Source of the DNA: Patella vulgata
Lineage: Eukaryota; Mollusca; Gastropoda; Patellidae
DNA length: 64,000 nt
Direction of reading: 5' to 3'
Assembly (NCBI RefSeq): GCF_932274485.2
Contig: NC_065880.2
Span: 75,077,730-75,141,729, forward strand
Shown here: positions 35,331 through 46,388 of the stretch, piece after piece
How the letters are laid out: each line of letters starts with the position of its first letter
Numbering within the stretch: position 1 is the stretch's first letter
Translations under genes and position numbers: made by a program
Notes under the pieces: generated by a model
The model's database searches: none
The model's input: the letters and a program-made list of their open reading frames with translations, nothing else
Told to the model about the DNA's origin: nothing

Positions 35331-35734
35331 GAGATTTACACCAAAATCCAATAAAATAGGTGCCTAGCGTGAAGGGGTGATGCTCACATTTCTGAATGTC
35401 TATTGCGTGTGGTTACAAAAATTTTCCATATAGGCTTCACCCACAAGTGCTGTATACCCTTGCTGCAGACTATTGTTTAAGGTCATTAGAGGAACTCCGA
35501 AATTAAATTACAACACAAATTGGTTTCTTGCACAATTAGAAAGCTTAGCTTAATTTAAGAAAGGGCAGAAAAGGGAAAATATGTCCTTTATTGATTTACA
35601 GGTTTAGACACAGACCGGAATTAAAATCAATGAAGTTTGTGGAGTGTAGCAGGTGTTGTTTAATTGTTTCTGGGAAGGCAAAGTTTACAGTCTACCAGTC
35701 AAGCTGTGCTCTTCTTAAATGTCTGAATGATGAG

Positions 35735-35885
35735 AAAGAGAGGGGGGGGGGACGTTCACTCGACACAAACTAGGTCATTTTGGGAAAAAGATATGGTTCA
35801 ACTTTATTTCAATAAATCGTAGGGGTCTTTAGCAGCGGTGAGAAACTACAAGGGGTGGGGTGGGGGAGAAACCACGTCACTCGCT
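35735..35885 (-). repeat. SINE-A fragment
   Basis: G-rich tail, then GACGTTCACTCGACAC, AACTAGGTCATTTTGGG and GGGGTCTTTAGCAGCGG. It ends in a G-rich stretch. The following 35890-36690 has only unrecognised open frames. Confidence 0.65.
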
Positions 35886-36689
35886 TTCTTCAATACAGTA
35901 CACCAACATATACCGCTTCTATTACAACATAGGTTTTACCAACTATTAACTGAAAATGTTATAATTTATACATAACAGTCTAGAAATATAGAAGTTTTCC
36001 CGGTCTGAATACCCGATGTGTATTTTACTACATATTAACGGATGTCGGCAATTGCTATAATTCTTGAAGGAACAAGTCACCCATACCGAGTTATACATAG
36101 CTAACATGAGCAATTGGTTTAGACCGGATGCCAGAAGCCGAAGACAATCCCTGGTTCATATCCCTGCCAATGTGCTGAACAAAAAAAAACCATCAATCTA
36201 TCTGAACTTAATTTCTCGCCATAGTACTCCAAGTGAAAGCTACGAATTATTTCTTTCAAGTCGGATTTATCTCCTGTCTCCTGTGTTCCTTTTTTATCCC
36301 TGGTACACCATAGTCGTGCTTTACTCCTTACATATGGCTGAACTCTCAATTTTCAAACACGTTAAATTAAGTATTCACTCACCTTGCACTAGAGAGCTTT
36401 TATGTCGTTATGATATTTTCACCGTCATTGCACAAGCGGATCAATTCTTAGGTTAAATTAATACAAAATAAATCGTCCAGCAACAGATGTGACTTAGCAA
36501 GCATTTTATTCACTTCATATTGACCTGTACTTCTAGAAAGGACATTCACATACTTTTAAACACTCGCGAACCCTTGCCTTATATCTAAATTTTTAATAAC
36601 ATGGCACAAAATATATACAAGCAAAGCCTGAAAATACCCCCGCACAACAGCTATTTCTCGCCAGAAGCTTATCGGGAAGGAAAACTAGG

Positions 36690-37100
36690 ACATTGACCAA
36701 GGGGTCACACCAGATTTGAAACAAATCCATTAAAAACCGCAGCCTTTATCGTGTCAAGGTATTAAGGTTTTTGGAAAAGCGGGAGGGGGGGGGGGGACGT
36801 AAATCTAACTCGCTGACCATGAATAAAGTGTGTCTCGTCATGACCTCAGTGCTTCTTACCGAACTTGAAAAGAATCCGTTAAATCTGTCGTGTTTACGGT
36901 GTTTTGGGAAAATGATGGATAACCCTGGAAGGAGATTGCAAATCTCTGATTATCCACACTATTCATTCTCCCGTGACCCCAATGCTTCATAACAAATTTG
37001 AAAAACATCGTCGAAAACTGTAGCCTTTATCGCCAACCAATTGTTGACGGACGGGTGGTAACAACATAATACGTCGATATAAAAATTTGGGAGTATAAAA
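36690..37100 (+). repeat. Degenerate tandem element with an R1-like end
   Basis: Units share an ATTTGAAA block, TCCRTTAAA, and TGTCGTGTTTACGG or GCCTTTATCG. The right end has TTGACGGACGGG, CATAATACGTCGATAT and GGGAGTATAAA, similar to the R1 right end. A poly-G run lies at 36785. Confidence 0.5.
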
Positions 37101-37345
37101 CCTCTACCAAACAGCATATTATTTATTTAATATTGCCATTAATATAAGATTACTTTTAACATGTCATATCAGAATGTCAAATTCATATCATATTCATTTT
37201 TAATTAAAACAACAATAATGTTTCATATATTTGTTTAATATTGTCATTTTAGAATAGTCTAAGTTTACATCGCACATCTAGGGAACCGTATGAAGGCCAA
37301 GCAAATAAAAAGTTCATTACGAGACAGTAAATCCTGATTATTAAG

Positions 37346-37490
37346 AAATTAAATCCTTCTTTGGAGATATTAGATCCTAATTTGGAGATATTAAGTCCTA
37401 ATATGGAGATATTTAGTCCTAATATGGAGATATAAAGTCCAAATTATGATGTATTAAGTTCCAACTAGGAGATGATAAATCCTAATCATC
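37346..37490 (+). repeat. Minisatellite, 21-bp unit
   Basis: Six to seven units of the form GGAGATATTAAGTCCTAATAT with rising divergence to the right. The unit is a multiple of three, but stops occur and nothing suggests translation. No regular spacers, so it is not a CRISPR array. Confidence 0.8.
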
Positions 37491-37731
37491 CTATAATTAA
37501 TATATTTTCTTATTCGCTTGTTATGGACGTTGCATGATTATTAACCGGTTATTGCTATTCCATACACATTTTTTAGTGATTCACAATATCAGTAAATGAA
37601 ATATAGGGGCATACAAAACCAGGCTTTTGCATAACACACGTCGTTTTTAGAACGACATAATGTTTTGACATAATTTAATTACTGGTTTATTATGAAAGCA
37701 CGACTTGTCATGTTATCGTTATCGTTATGAC

Positions 37732-37765
<34 letters not shown>

Positions 37766-38050
37766 AAATGAGCAGCTTGCTCAGTGAGTTATTATTTGCA
37801 ATATGTTTTCCGACGTGGTTTCCCCTTGTCAGTGGTGCGGGACAGAAGGCCTGACAAAGACAGCTGTCTAGTAGTTTGGATGGGTCGAAGAATCGAGGTT
37901 CCGTGTGTAGTTAAAAGATCCCTTAGCAGTTGGAATTCGATGTAAGAGTAGGCCATAGTGCCGCTGCCCGGGTAAAATGTCCCTCATTGCACACTGTATG
38001 GCGTGTGCCAGTCTTTATTATCCCAGTTGGAGCAGAACCGTATTTCCAAT
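37732..38050 (+). repeat. SINE-B, preceded by poly-C and (CT)n
   Basis: A C run and (CT)n (37732-37765) precede a head with GCAGCTTGCTCAGTGAGTTA. Then come TTTTCCGACGTGGTTTCCCC, CAGTGGTGCGGGACAG, AAAGATCCCTTAGCAGTTGG, TAAGAGTAGGCC and CGTGTGCCAGTCTTTATTA. Confidence 0.8.
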
Positions 38051-38054
38051 ATGA

Positions 38055-38192
38055 TGACCTTTCGACCATGTATTCGACCACCGGTTTCCTCCGACTGCTA
38101 AAGACCCCTACGTGCAAGCGAATTATAGAAATAAAATTGAACCATGTGTTAGTCCCGAAATGATCTAGTTTGTGTCGAGTGGACGTTAAACC

Positions 38193-38228
<36 letters not shown>
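38055..38228 (+). repeat. SINE-A, 5'-truncated
   Basis: Starts in the central block (CCGGTTTCCTCCGACTGC) and runs to GTTAAACCCCAT and a (CT)n tail of about 30 bases. Confidence 0.85.
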
Positions 38229-38231
<3 letters not shown>

Positions 38232-38337
38232 CCAACCAGGATAACGAATTTATTATGTAGATCAAATCACTAACATGACCTTAGACGAAATCAGAGTAAG
38301 CAATCTCGCACCCAAAGACAGTTTACCCTTTGTTTAT

Positions 38338-38592
38338 GTCGGGGGGGGGGGGGGTAGCACGTATCACGTGGTTTGCTATTGAGTCAACTGTCGTGGTTTC
38401 GATTCTCCGGTTGTACGTGACAAGGAGTAGGGTCGCCTGTCCAACCTCTTGGGTTTTCCCCGCGTCCTCCGGTTTCACCCCACTGCTAAAGTCCCCTACG
38501 CGCAAGCAAATTATTGAAATAAAATTGAACCATGTGCTAGTCCCAACTCGACCTAATTTGTGTCGAGTGGAGGTTAAACCTCATTTCTTTCT
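38338..38592 (+). repeat. SINE-A with poly-G in place of most of the head
   Basis: A run of about 14 G is followed by TAGCACGTATCACG, ATTGAGTCAACTGTCGTGG, GATTCTCCGGTTGTACGTG and the rest of the body to GAGGTTAAACCTCATTTC. The tail lacks the CT run. From 38736 to 39660 I see no feature. Confidence 0.8.
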
Positions 38593-38694
38593 GTTACCGC
38601 TGGGAAATCTCGCCGGCCATTTTGAATGGCACGTGATGTATCCATCCGTCGGTCGCTTTACAAAGATGCAAGATGGCGGCGTATTTAGCCGAAT

Positions 38695-38735
38695 CACTGT
38701 GTGAAATAGCTTTATTTAACGTCGCAGACAAGCCG
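38695..38735 (+). repeat. Solo arm of the 1214-1274 inverted repeat
   Basis: Contains GTGTGAAATAGCTTTATTTAA, matching the left arm at 1214, with no complementary arm nearby. It supports a dispersed family. Confidence 0.55.
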
Positions 38736-39664
38736 AATCACTCACATTGCGCGCTAGAAATAGTTCCCGATTAATATGCAACTCATGCAACGAACCGATG
38801 CCTAATTGTCAAGAAATCAGAAGCATTTCATTCAAGCAAATCTAGCCAATAAACGAAGAGAAAACTTATCTCTGGGAGCCGACATTGGGGAGTAAGGTGC
38901 CCATTTCAATACCCCGCTCCCTTTCCTTCTTTCGGCGCGGGATAATCAATCGTACATTTAGAATAGACTCTATATATGCAATCACTAATGTTAATTTACT
39001 ATAGTAAAGTTGCTAAGGAGTGATAATCGTTAGAATCGGTCTCTTCTTGAGTAAATCGTGAAACATTGCACAAGAGTAGTCTGATACCTAAATATCACAA
39101 AATACCCCCCAAAATGGCGCGCCCTGTTGGACACATCTTTAATTCGAAAATGGGGTCAATTATGTTTACTGATCCTTGGGTGTCATAGTCACCTTGTGCC
39201 AAGTTTCAGCCTTGACTAAAGAAGTGCTGTAAAGCAGCGGCCCCACACTACACTTAACTTTCAGATAGTTATCTACACATTAGTACACTACATATGGGAA
39301 AGGCCATTTCGGTCTTATGGGTTAAATATGGGCTGAATGCTGTCAATAGAATTAGGGTCAATATCCTCTATGGTCCATACCTTTGTATTTCTTGCAATCA
39401 ATACTGTTTGTACTACTTCAAATATTATCACACAGCTTCAGATAATTGCACGTGTCTACTAATATAGACTACAATATATATAGAAACAATGTCCTAGTTT
39501 GGGCCCAAAGGGATTAGAAACCATGACCTACCGCACCAAATTGCGTAGCCTACGTCCACCCAGTGTTGTGGCAACTGATCTATACCCCCATCAATATATA
39601 CGGGACGGCGCCTTTAAAATGTATCACGTTGTTGAATCTGAATAGGGTTGTCTTTGTCAGCATG

Positions 39665-39717
39665 TATAAAAGATAATCATACATTGTGATAATTCTAGTC
39701 ATTGCTGCAAAACCAAA
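39665..39717 (+). promoter_or_regulatory. TATA promoter of the signal-peptide exon
   Basis: TATAAAAG at 39665-39672, with a TCATT initiator-like site about 33 bases downstream and the ATG at 39718. This spacing is that of a classical TATA core promoter with a very short 5' leader. It is the clearest core promoter in the window. Confidence 0.6.
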
Positions 39718-39769
39718 ATGAAGATTTTATATATTGTAGTTAGCTGTATTGTTTCTAATGCCATTCCCG
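39718..39769 (+). CDS. Signal-peptide first exon (candidate first exon of the micro-exon gene)
   Basis: The ATG opens MKILYIVVSCIVSNAIP, a short secretory signal, and stops one base into the next codon at G|gtaagatatgaattt. The phase 1 end suits the phase 1 micro-exons that begin 10.6 kb downstream on the same strand, and the donor flank resembles theirs (gtaagacatgaaatgg). The TATA box above supports a real transcription start. The link to the micro-exons is inferred, since the span between holds a LINE and a foldback element. It could instead be the first exon of another secreted protein whose exons I missed. Confidence 0.5.
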
Positions 39770-40439
39770 GTAAGATATGAATTTATTTAGTTTCTGTCCT
39801 TATCTTTCGCAATTTCTGTTGCTAAAAGTTGATTTAAAGATGGTAGTTCCAAATAAATTAAGACATAATCTTATAATAATTGAAATTACCTGTTGGTTGA
39901 TGTTCACTGTCAAATGCAATTCTTGACTTATATTGGCTTTATAGTTGTAATAACATTTTAGACTTTAACTATTTAGTATTTTGGTTTACTATCCCCCCCC
40001 CCCGCGTCAAAATAATAGAGAGATTTACGTGATAACAATTTAATGATTGTATTTGAGCTTACAGTTTGAAAAAAAAAACGGATAATACTTTAACTCGTGG
40101 GTCATCTGTAACCATGAAAAAACCCATAACCAAACTTTCATCATTCAAGAACGTCACACATACCCGAAAATTGGCGTTCCAACGAGGTCATGGTCTAGGG
40201 CCCTGCGCTTTAAAGGCCCCGCTTAATCATTCTCTGTGTTTCCCTTAAGCTCTCGCTTGGTTTAATAAATCCTTTCAATAATCTGCTGGTGATGGAATTG
40301 CTGACATTTTTCCTAATGTAAACATTGTTTTGCGGATTCATTTGACATTACCGGTAGCAAACATGGAAGTGGAACGACCATTTTCCTTCAAATGTGTGAA
40401 AAACCAGCTTCGTTCAACTGTCGGACAGGAGAAGTTATG

Positions 40440-40575
40440 TAGAGAGAGAGAAATGGGGTTTAACGTCCACTCGACACAAACTAGGTCATTTCGGGACTAA
40501 CATATGGTTTAATTCTATATCAATAATTCGCTTGCGCGTAGGGGTCTTTAGCAGTGGGAGGAAACAGGGAGAAGT
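40440..40575 (-). repeat. SINE-A, 3' end only
   Basis: (GA)n, GGGGTTTAACGTCCACTCG, ACTAGGTCATTTCGGGAC, CGCGTAGGGGTCTTTAGC, ending in GGGAGGAAAC. The interval 39790-40430 shows no feature beyond short C and A runs. Confidence 0.85.
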
Positions 40576-40635
40576 TATGTAACTTAACCCTGTTGACAAT
40601 TGAGTCAGACTTGACCAGATGCATAGACTTTGAAG

Positions 40636-40950
40636 TGTGTGTGTGTGTGGGGGGGGGGGGGGTGGATGGCCGAATGGTTAGCACGTGCGCGCTTTATCAT
40701 AGGGCCTGCCATTGAGTCAACTGGCGTGGTTTCCAATCCCCGGTTGTACGTGGCAAGGAGTAGGGTCGCCTGTCCAACCTCGTGGGTTTTTTCCGGGTCC
40801 TCCGGTTTTCTCCCACTGCTAAAGACCCCTACGCGCAAGCGAATTATTGAAATAAATTTAAACCATATGTTAGTCCCGAAATGACCTAGTTTGTGTCGAG
40901 TGGACGTTAAACCCCATTTCTTTATCTCTCTCTCTCTCTCTCTCTCTCTC
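40636..40950 (+). repeat. SINE-A, full length with target duplication
   Basis: Flanked by TAGACTTTGAAG at 40624-40635 and 40951-40962, a 12-bp target-site duplication. The insert starts with (GT)n and a poly-G run and continues with a tRNA-Leu-like head (GGATGGCCGAATGGTTAGC and, later, GGCGTGGTTTCCAATCCCC as boxes A and B). It ends GTTAAACCCCATTTC, then (CT)n. The duplication shows that the GT/G tract lies inside the inserted segment. Confidence 0.92.
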
Positions 40951-41884
40951 TAGACTTTGAAGGCATCATTGCAAAATAAGATATGTAATTCCATGTTCCT
41001 TGTAATTTCACTTCACCTATCTAATGTAAACTAATGCAATACATGGGATGTATAATGTACATGCATATTTCTTTTGATATTTTGTATTTGATGGATGGAT
41101 GCCTATGTCCCATGAAATATTTTTGGCCAAAAATACGGTCAAATTTTTACTAATAATTTTATAAACAAATCAAGGGCGTGGCCATGAGGCTATATGGTAC
41201 ACCAAGATACACGTAGGTGAACGTTTCGGATTGGAATTAAAATTACAAATTGACCGCCAATGCCAATTGTTAAGAAAGCCTTCGAAAGCGTAAACCAAGT
41301 CTTCACGTACATGTATGATTTTTATATACTCTATACACTGGGGTTTTCGTAGGAATGGTGAAAGTGATATATAATGGAATTTCAATTCCATGTGATTAAT
41401 AACGGGTGTAAGAAAAGGGGACCCGATGCCCACAAATCGTTCACCTTTATTCGAGAAATACTCTGTATATACATCCGAAATGATCATAAATTTGAGGGAA
41501 TAAAATTTGGCAATGACTGCATTAAAATCCTAGCATTTGTTCTGACTTAATTTGCTTCCCACCAACATTTAAATTGGGGTATTAACTTCTGGAAATTTAA
41601 TATCGTTTAGTTTAATCTCAGGACTCGTTATAGTTTGTTCATAATCGAAGGAATCCGTTTAAAAGTTACCACGGTTCAGACAGTAGTTGTAAATGACATG
41701 ATTGTTAATCAAAATCTTAATTCTGATTGATCCAAATGTAATTAAGATCAGAAATTAATAAACATCTTGAAAATGAAAATATGTACACATCAAATAAAGC
41801 TAATAGAAATCTATTGATATTTGGTTACAATAAAAATTTAGGAATTTCAAAAACATATACTATGGACTGTTTCTTCACTGGATC

Positions 41885-42045
41885 ATGCAGGTTGGGTGGC
41901 CGAATGGTTAACGCGTGCGCGTTGCATCATAAGGCTGTCATTGAATCAAGTGGCGTGGTTTCATTTTCCCGCTTGTACGTGACAAGGAGTAGGGTCGCCT
42001 GTCCAATCTCGTGGCTTTTCTCTTGGTCCTTCGGTTTACAGAACC
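41885..42045 (+). repeat. SINE-A, 5' half
   Basis: Complete head (GGTGGCCGAATGGTTAACGC, box B region GTGGTTTCATTTTCCCG) and the body up to CTTGGTCCTTCGGTTT. The 3' half is missing. From 40960 to 41880 I see AT-rich DNA without features. Confidence 0.85.
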
Positions 42046-42403
42046 ATAGTCAGATCCAGGAATATATATAGGAATTATCAATGGGCTGAATACTGTCGAT
42101 GTAACTGTTACCGCTATCTATCTCAGTCGATAACAATAACTTATTCCCTTTCTTTTGCGCCACTTCTGGAAACTTACGTATCAACCATGCCAAATTTATT
42201 ATTAGAACAAGTTTAACCATTTCTATCACATATGTAAATTGGTTAACCACCAATATTGCTCTCTAATGTCAACAGCGTCATGTGTGGGGATACGGCATGA
42301 TTTAATACTACCAATCAAAGGCTGGGCTATGTCAAGCTGGACACTACCGAGGCCAATGACTAGCGATTCTACGCACCAGTGGAGTGGTGATATGGTCGTA
42401 GTA

Positions 42404-42420
42404 AGGGGGGGGGGGGGCAG
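42404..42420 (+). repeat. Poly-G run
   Basis: About 13 G between unrelated unique sequence, followed by CAGTGTTGTTTC. No SINE body is recognisable beside it. 42050-42900 has no other feature. Confidence 0.6.
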
Positions 42421-42904
42421 TGTTGTTTCATAGCTGTCTCAAACAATTCTTGAGACTTTGAACCCGTTTTGCTTTTAAAATTGTTTACAATTCTATCCCA
42501 AGATATCAAATTTCATGGAGTGCACCATTGACTTAAACTACATTACGCACTGACAACTCATACTTCGCTCCTTCGTACCCTTTGTAAAGCTTCCTAATAA
42601 AGGGACCAAATACTCTGTAGTTGGCAGACTCTCGCGAAATGCTTAGCGATATGAAACCCGTTTTCAGTTAAATTCTCTACAATTATATTCTTAGCGACCA
42701 GCAGAAGTATTTGGATTTCGAAATAACATGAATTCGTAATAAAAAAAGGAAAACACTTACATTTTACGGTCTGTACTAAGGACGTCAGAAACGCGAGTTG
42801 TCAGTAATGCCCATTTCACACCCTGTCGTATGAGAGAAATGTAGGAGTTGCGTAAGAAAATTTATAAAATAATTTCCATACGCACAAAATGACCTTGATA
42901 TTTT

Positions 42905-42962
42905 TTCAGACGCTATGATACAGCCCCCACGTGCTAACCATTCGGCCATTCCCCCCCCCCCT
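42905..42962 (-). repeat. SINE-A head fragment with poly-G
   Basis: Minus-strand head only: GGCCGAATGGTTAGCACGTG, then GTATCATAGCG, with a run of about 11 G (C here) directly upstream. Confidence 0.75.
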
Positions 42963-43334
42963 GCCCATAGAAAGACCTTCAATGGGTTCTTACATAATGC
43001 ATCTTTAAGTAAATCATAAAGTTATACTGACCCTTGAATACAGTGAGATTACACAAGTATACGACCTTTACAAATTGAACCTTCGGGCGTTTTACATTTT
43101 CGAAACGAATTTTTTATTTACACATAAAATCACCAATAGGACTTGGATTTTTCAAAATAACAGAAGTATTCGGTATGGTATCATTTTTATGTCAATATGT
43201 GTCTCTTTCCGGACCAGATTAATTACGAAACCTGCTCATAGGGTGTTCTTAGAAACACCTAATACTGTGGCTGGAGTAAACAAGGATCTTATCAGTAGTT
43301 GAACCATTTCTAGGTTGCGACTGTTATCGATAAA

Positions 43335-43553
43335 ATGCGAACGGAATTTGCGAGGAAGTTTCCAGATGTCTCGAAACGTTCGCGGATGGATCTGAATTTA
43401 AAAACAGCATTTCTGTTTTTAATAATGGCCATATCCTTACCATGTACCCTCTTCATATTAAATGGGAAATGGTCTTCGAATTTACATTTTATGGATAGCC
43501 ATATTTTGGGATTGGGACGTAAACCGGCTATAAATTCCTTTCACCGGGCCTAA
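43335..43553 (+). CDS. Open frame with a membrane anchor, unidentified
   Basis: ATG opens 72 codons with a basic N-terminus and one strong hydrophobic helix (LKTAFLFLIMAISLPCTLFI, about residues 22-41), as in type II membrane proteins. A possible donor (GGGAC|gtaaac) lies near its end. No partner exon, promoter or homology is evident, so it may be a first exon or chance. (CA)n and poly-C follow at 43573. Confidence 0.22.
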   Translation: MRTEFARKFPDVSKRSRMDLNLKTAFLFLIMAISLPCTLFILNGKWSSNLHFMDSHILGLGRKPAINSFHRA

Positions 43554-43735
43554 CCATAAATCGAGATGATTACCCCCCCCCCACACACACACACACACCC
43601 ACACACCCACACACACTCATACACATTTAATATTTTTATATTAAACCCATTAATTATTCATATCTATTTAATTGATTTCGTGGAAATTTTGTAGAATTAT
43701 TTAATAGATGTTTCCCTTATTATTTAAAGTGGCTA

Positions 43736-44228
43736 AGTCTCTAACTCAATATCATCCAAAGTCTTCGACATTGAAAACAGAATTATTTGTCAATTTAAAT
43801 CAACATTGATGTTCTGATCCTACTGGAAAAAGATGAGCGTGTGATATCCATTATTTACGACAAAATAAACATTTTAACATTGGTGCACGAATCGTATACC
43901 ATAATGCGTTTCAGCGCCATTTGTAACAAGGCTAGCCGTATTTCACAAGGCATGCCAAACGGTGACCACATATTCTTATCTATAGAGCATGCCTAATAAT
44001 TAATATCGGTGCAGACTGGAGTAACCAGATGCTAGAGATTGCCATTCGATTGAGACTTCTGGCGTATTTCGCCGAATATAACTGATTAGAAATTACAGTA
44101 AAAACAGAAAAGATTGAATGTAAATCAGTTTATACATTCATATTAAATTATTATATGCGTTGCCACCCATTTGTATCAATTTCTAGGCCCCAAATATTAA
44201 CGATTTAACTCCTTTAACTGTTGTTTTT
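43736..44228 (+). repeat. Family R2 copy
   Basis: Parallel to 22048-22540 over its full length, starting AGTCTCTAACTCAATATC and ending GATTTAACTCCTTTAAC. It lacks the exon-like block that follows in the 22.5 kb copy and instead runs into a pyrimidine-rich stretch. Confidence 0.75.
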
Positions 44229-44398
44229 TTCAGGTACACGGGTTTTTTATAACTATTACAGTTAGTAATTGAATTTCACATATCGCATTTTTATTATTTT
44301 GCATTTATATGCTACAGGCACTCAAGAGTCGGTGAGCTGCCTGTACATGTAAATTGGCATGAATTGCTGCTTTGTGTGTGTGTGTGGGGGGGGGGGGG

Positions 44399-45888
44399 CG
44401 TCAGTCTCTAACTTAAGTTTTATTTCTAAAATATTGGGGATATGTATTGCTTCTCAGATAAAGGCCCATCTAGATGATAACTGTTTGTATGAACCATTTC
44501 AAAGTGCTTATAAACAATTTCACAGTACCGAAACAGCTTTAACCCGGGTTTCAAATGATATTTTAATGGAAATTGATAATAGAAAATGTACATTTTTAAT
44601 TTTATTAGATTTATCTGCTGCTTTCGACACGGTGGACCCTTCCGTTCTTCTACGTAGACTTCAATTTAAATTCGGTATTTGTGGCTCTGCATTAAATCTT
44701 TTAGAGAGCTATCTTGTGGGTAGAAAACAGTGTATTTTAGTTAATTGCAAATCGTCGTCTGAATCTGTTTTGTCATCTGGGGTTCCCCAAGGTTCTGTTC
44801 TTGGTCCGATTTTATTTACCCTCTATACATCACCATTAGGAGATATTGTCAGAAAATATGGTCTCAGCTTTCATTTGTATGCCGATGATACTCAATTATA
44901 TATTTCATTTACACCTAATTGTCCATCTTCTTTCAATTTATCAAAATTGCAACTTGAGAACTGTATTAGTGAAATTAGAAAATGGATGTCAAAGAACTTT
45001 CTAAAATTGAATGATGATAAAACCGAACATTTGTTATTAGGCTCAAGGCATCAATTAAGTAAATCTGCACAAGATAACCCCCCTGTTGTAATTGGTAATT
45101 GTTATATATTTTCATCTTATTCTGCTCGTAATATTGGCGCTATCATTGATAGTTTTATGCTTATGGGAGCTCAAGTAAATAATATTTGTAAATTGTGCTA
45201 TTTTAATATTAGAAATATAGGTAAAATACGTAAATGTGTAACGGTAGAGGCCACTAAGTCACTTGTTAATTCTCTGGTCACTTCTCGATTAGATAACTTT
45301 AATTCACTTTTAGTTGGTTTACCTTTAAAGCTTATAGATAAATTACAAAAAGTACAGAATACTGCGGCTAGACTTGTTACTTTAACTAAGAAATGTGACC
45401 TCATAACTCCTGTTTTATATAATTTACACTGGTTACCTGTTAAATATCGAATTGATTTTAAGATTTTATTACTTACTTTTAAATGTTTAAATAATTTAGC
45501 TCCTGTTTACCTCTCAGATCTTTTAGAACTTTATACACCTGGCCAAACATTACGTACATCAGATAAACTACTTTTAAAGCCCAAAACTGTTCAACTAGTC
45601 TCCTATGGTCAGCGCTCTTTTAGTTATCAAGCACCTGTTTTATGGAATAATCTACCATTTAGTTTAAGATGTTATACATCTCTGTATTCTTTTAAAAAAC
45701 AACTTAAACACATTTATTTAATCAGGCTTTTAACTGACTCTGTATACAATCGTTAACATGCCCATAATCTTGTTGTTTATGTGTGATTTACATTGTCACT
45801 TTGTAAAGTGCCCCTGAACATGTTATATGAAAGGGTGCACTATAAATATGCTGTAATAATAATAATAATAATAATAATAATGGAATAC
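44399..45888 (+). mobile_element. L2/CR1-like LINE, 5'-truncated, RT frame open
   Basis: About 450 codons are open from VSNLSFISKI, the start of the reverse transcriptase domain, to a stop at 45756. Motifs in order: LLDLSAAFDTVD (A), SGVPQGSVLGP (B), FHLYADDTQLY (C, catalytic YADD), KLNDDKTEHLLLG (D/E), then the C-terminal HWLPVKYRIDFKILLL block typical of L2/CR1. The 3' end finishes GGTGCACTATAAATATGC then (AAT)n, the usual L2-like microsatellite tail. The 5' edge is marked by (TG)n and a run of G. The ATG at 44359 lies outside the element. The endonuclease and ORF1 are missing. An open frame suggests a fairly recent insertion; it is dead on arrival, as are most truncated LINEs. Confidence 0.9.
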
Positions 45889-45911
45889 TGACAACAATCG
45901 TATAGCATTGT

Positions 45912-45985
45912 GGGGAGTTGGGTTACCAAATGGTTTAACGCGTGCGCTTTAGATTTTAAGGCTTACCATTGAGTCAAGTGGAGTG
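45912..45985 (+). repeat. SINE-A head fragment
   Basis: GGGTTACCAAATGGTTTAACG, then TTAAGGCTTACCATTGAG and TCAAGTGGAGTG match the head. The body is absent. Confidence 0.6.
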
Positions 45986-46067
45986 ATTAGACAGGAGGTA
46001 TTATCAGAATGTAAGATGTAAGTCTGTCGTATATCTGTTGGTGAGATTCTGGACATGAATTCTTGAG

Positions 46068-46351
46068 CTAGATTAGCTCAAAAGTGTAACACATGAAAAT
46101 GGTACAGCAGTGTACCTTACACCTTCAAGTAATACAAATACACTCTGACAGACATTTTAAGTGGTGGGGTACCTCTGACAGAGTTATGTAATTGCCAGAC
46201 CACAGCTAGGCTAGATTAACTAAAATCTGTACCATCTAAAACTGCTTGGAAGTTGTAGCACCACCACATGAATTAAGAATGACCTCTGCCAGACAGGTTG
46301 TGTGGTGGGTTACCCTTGACAGATACACCCAAAATACACCCCCCCCCCCCC

Positions 46352-46388
<37 letters not shown>

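Noticed and set aside
36064-36456. 130-codon plus-strand frame
   Set aside because: No recognisable domain, no splice or promoter support; chance is as likely.
37346-37490. Possible CRISPR-like array
   Set aside because: Direct 21-bp tandem units without spacers, in a eukaryotic genome; it is a minisatellite.
40660-40740. SINE-A heads as functional tRNA-Leu genes
   Set aside because: They have box-A and box-B-like words but poor stems and are always joined to the SINE body.
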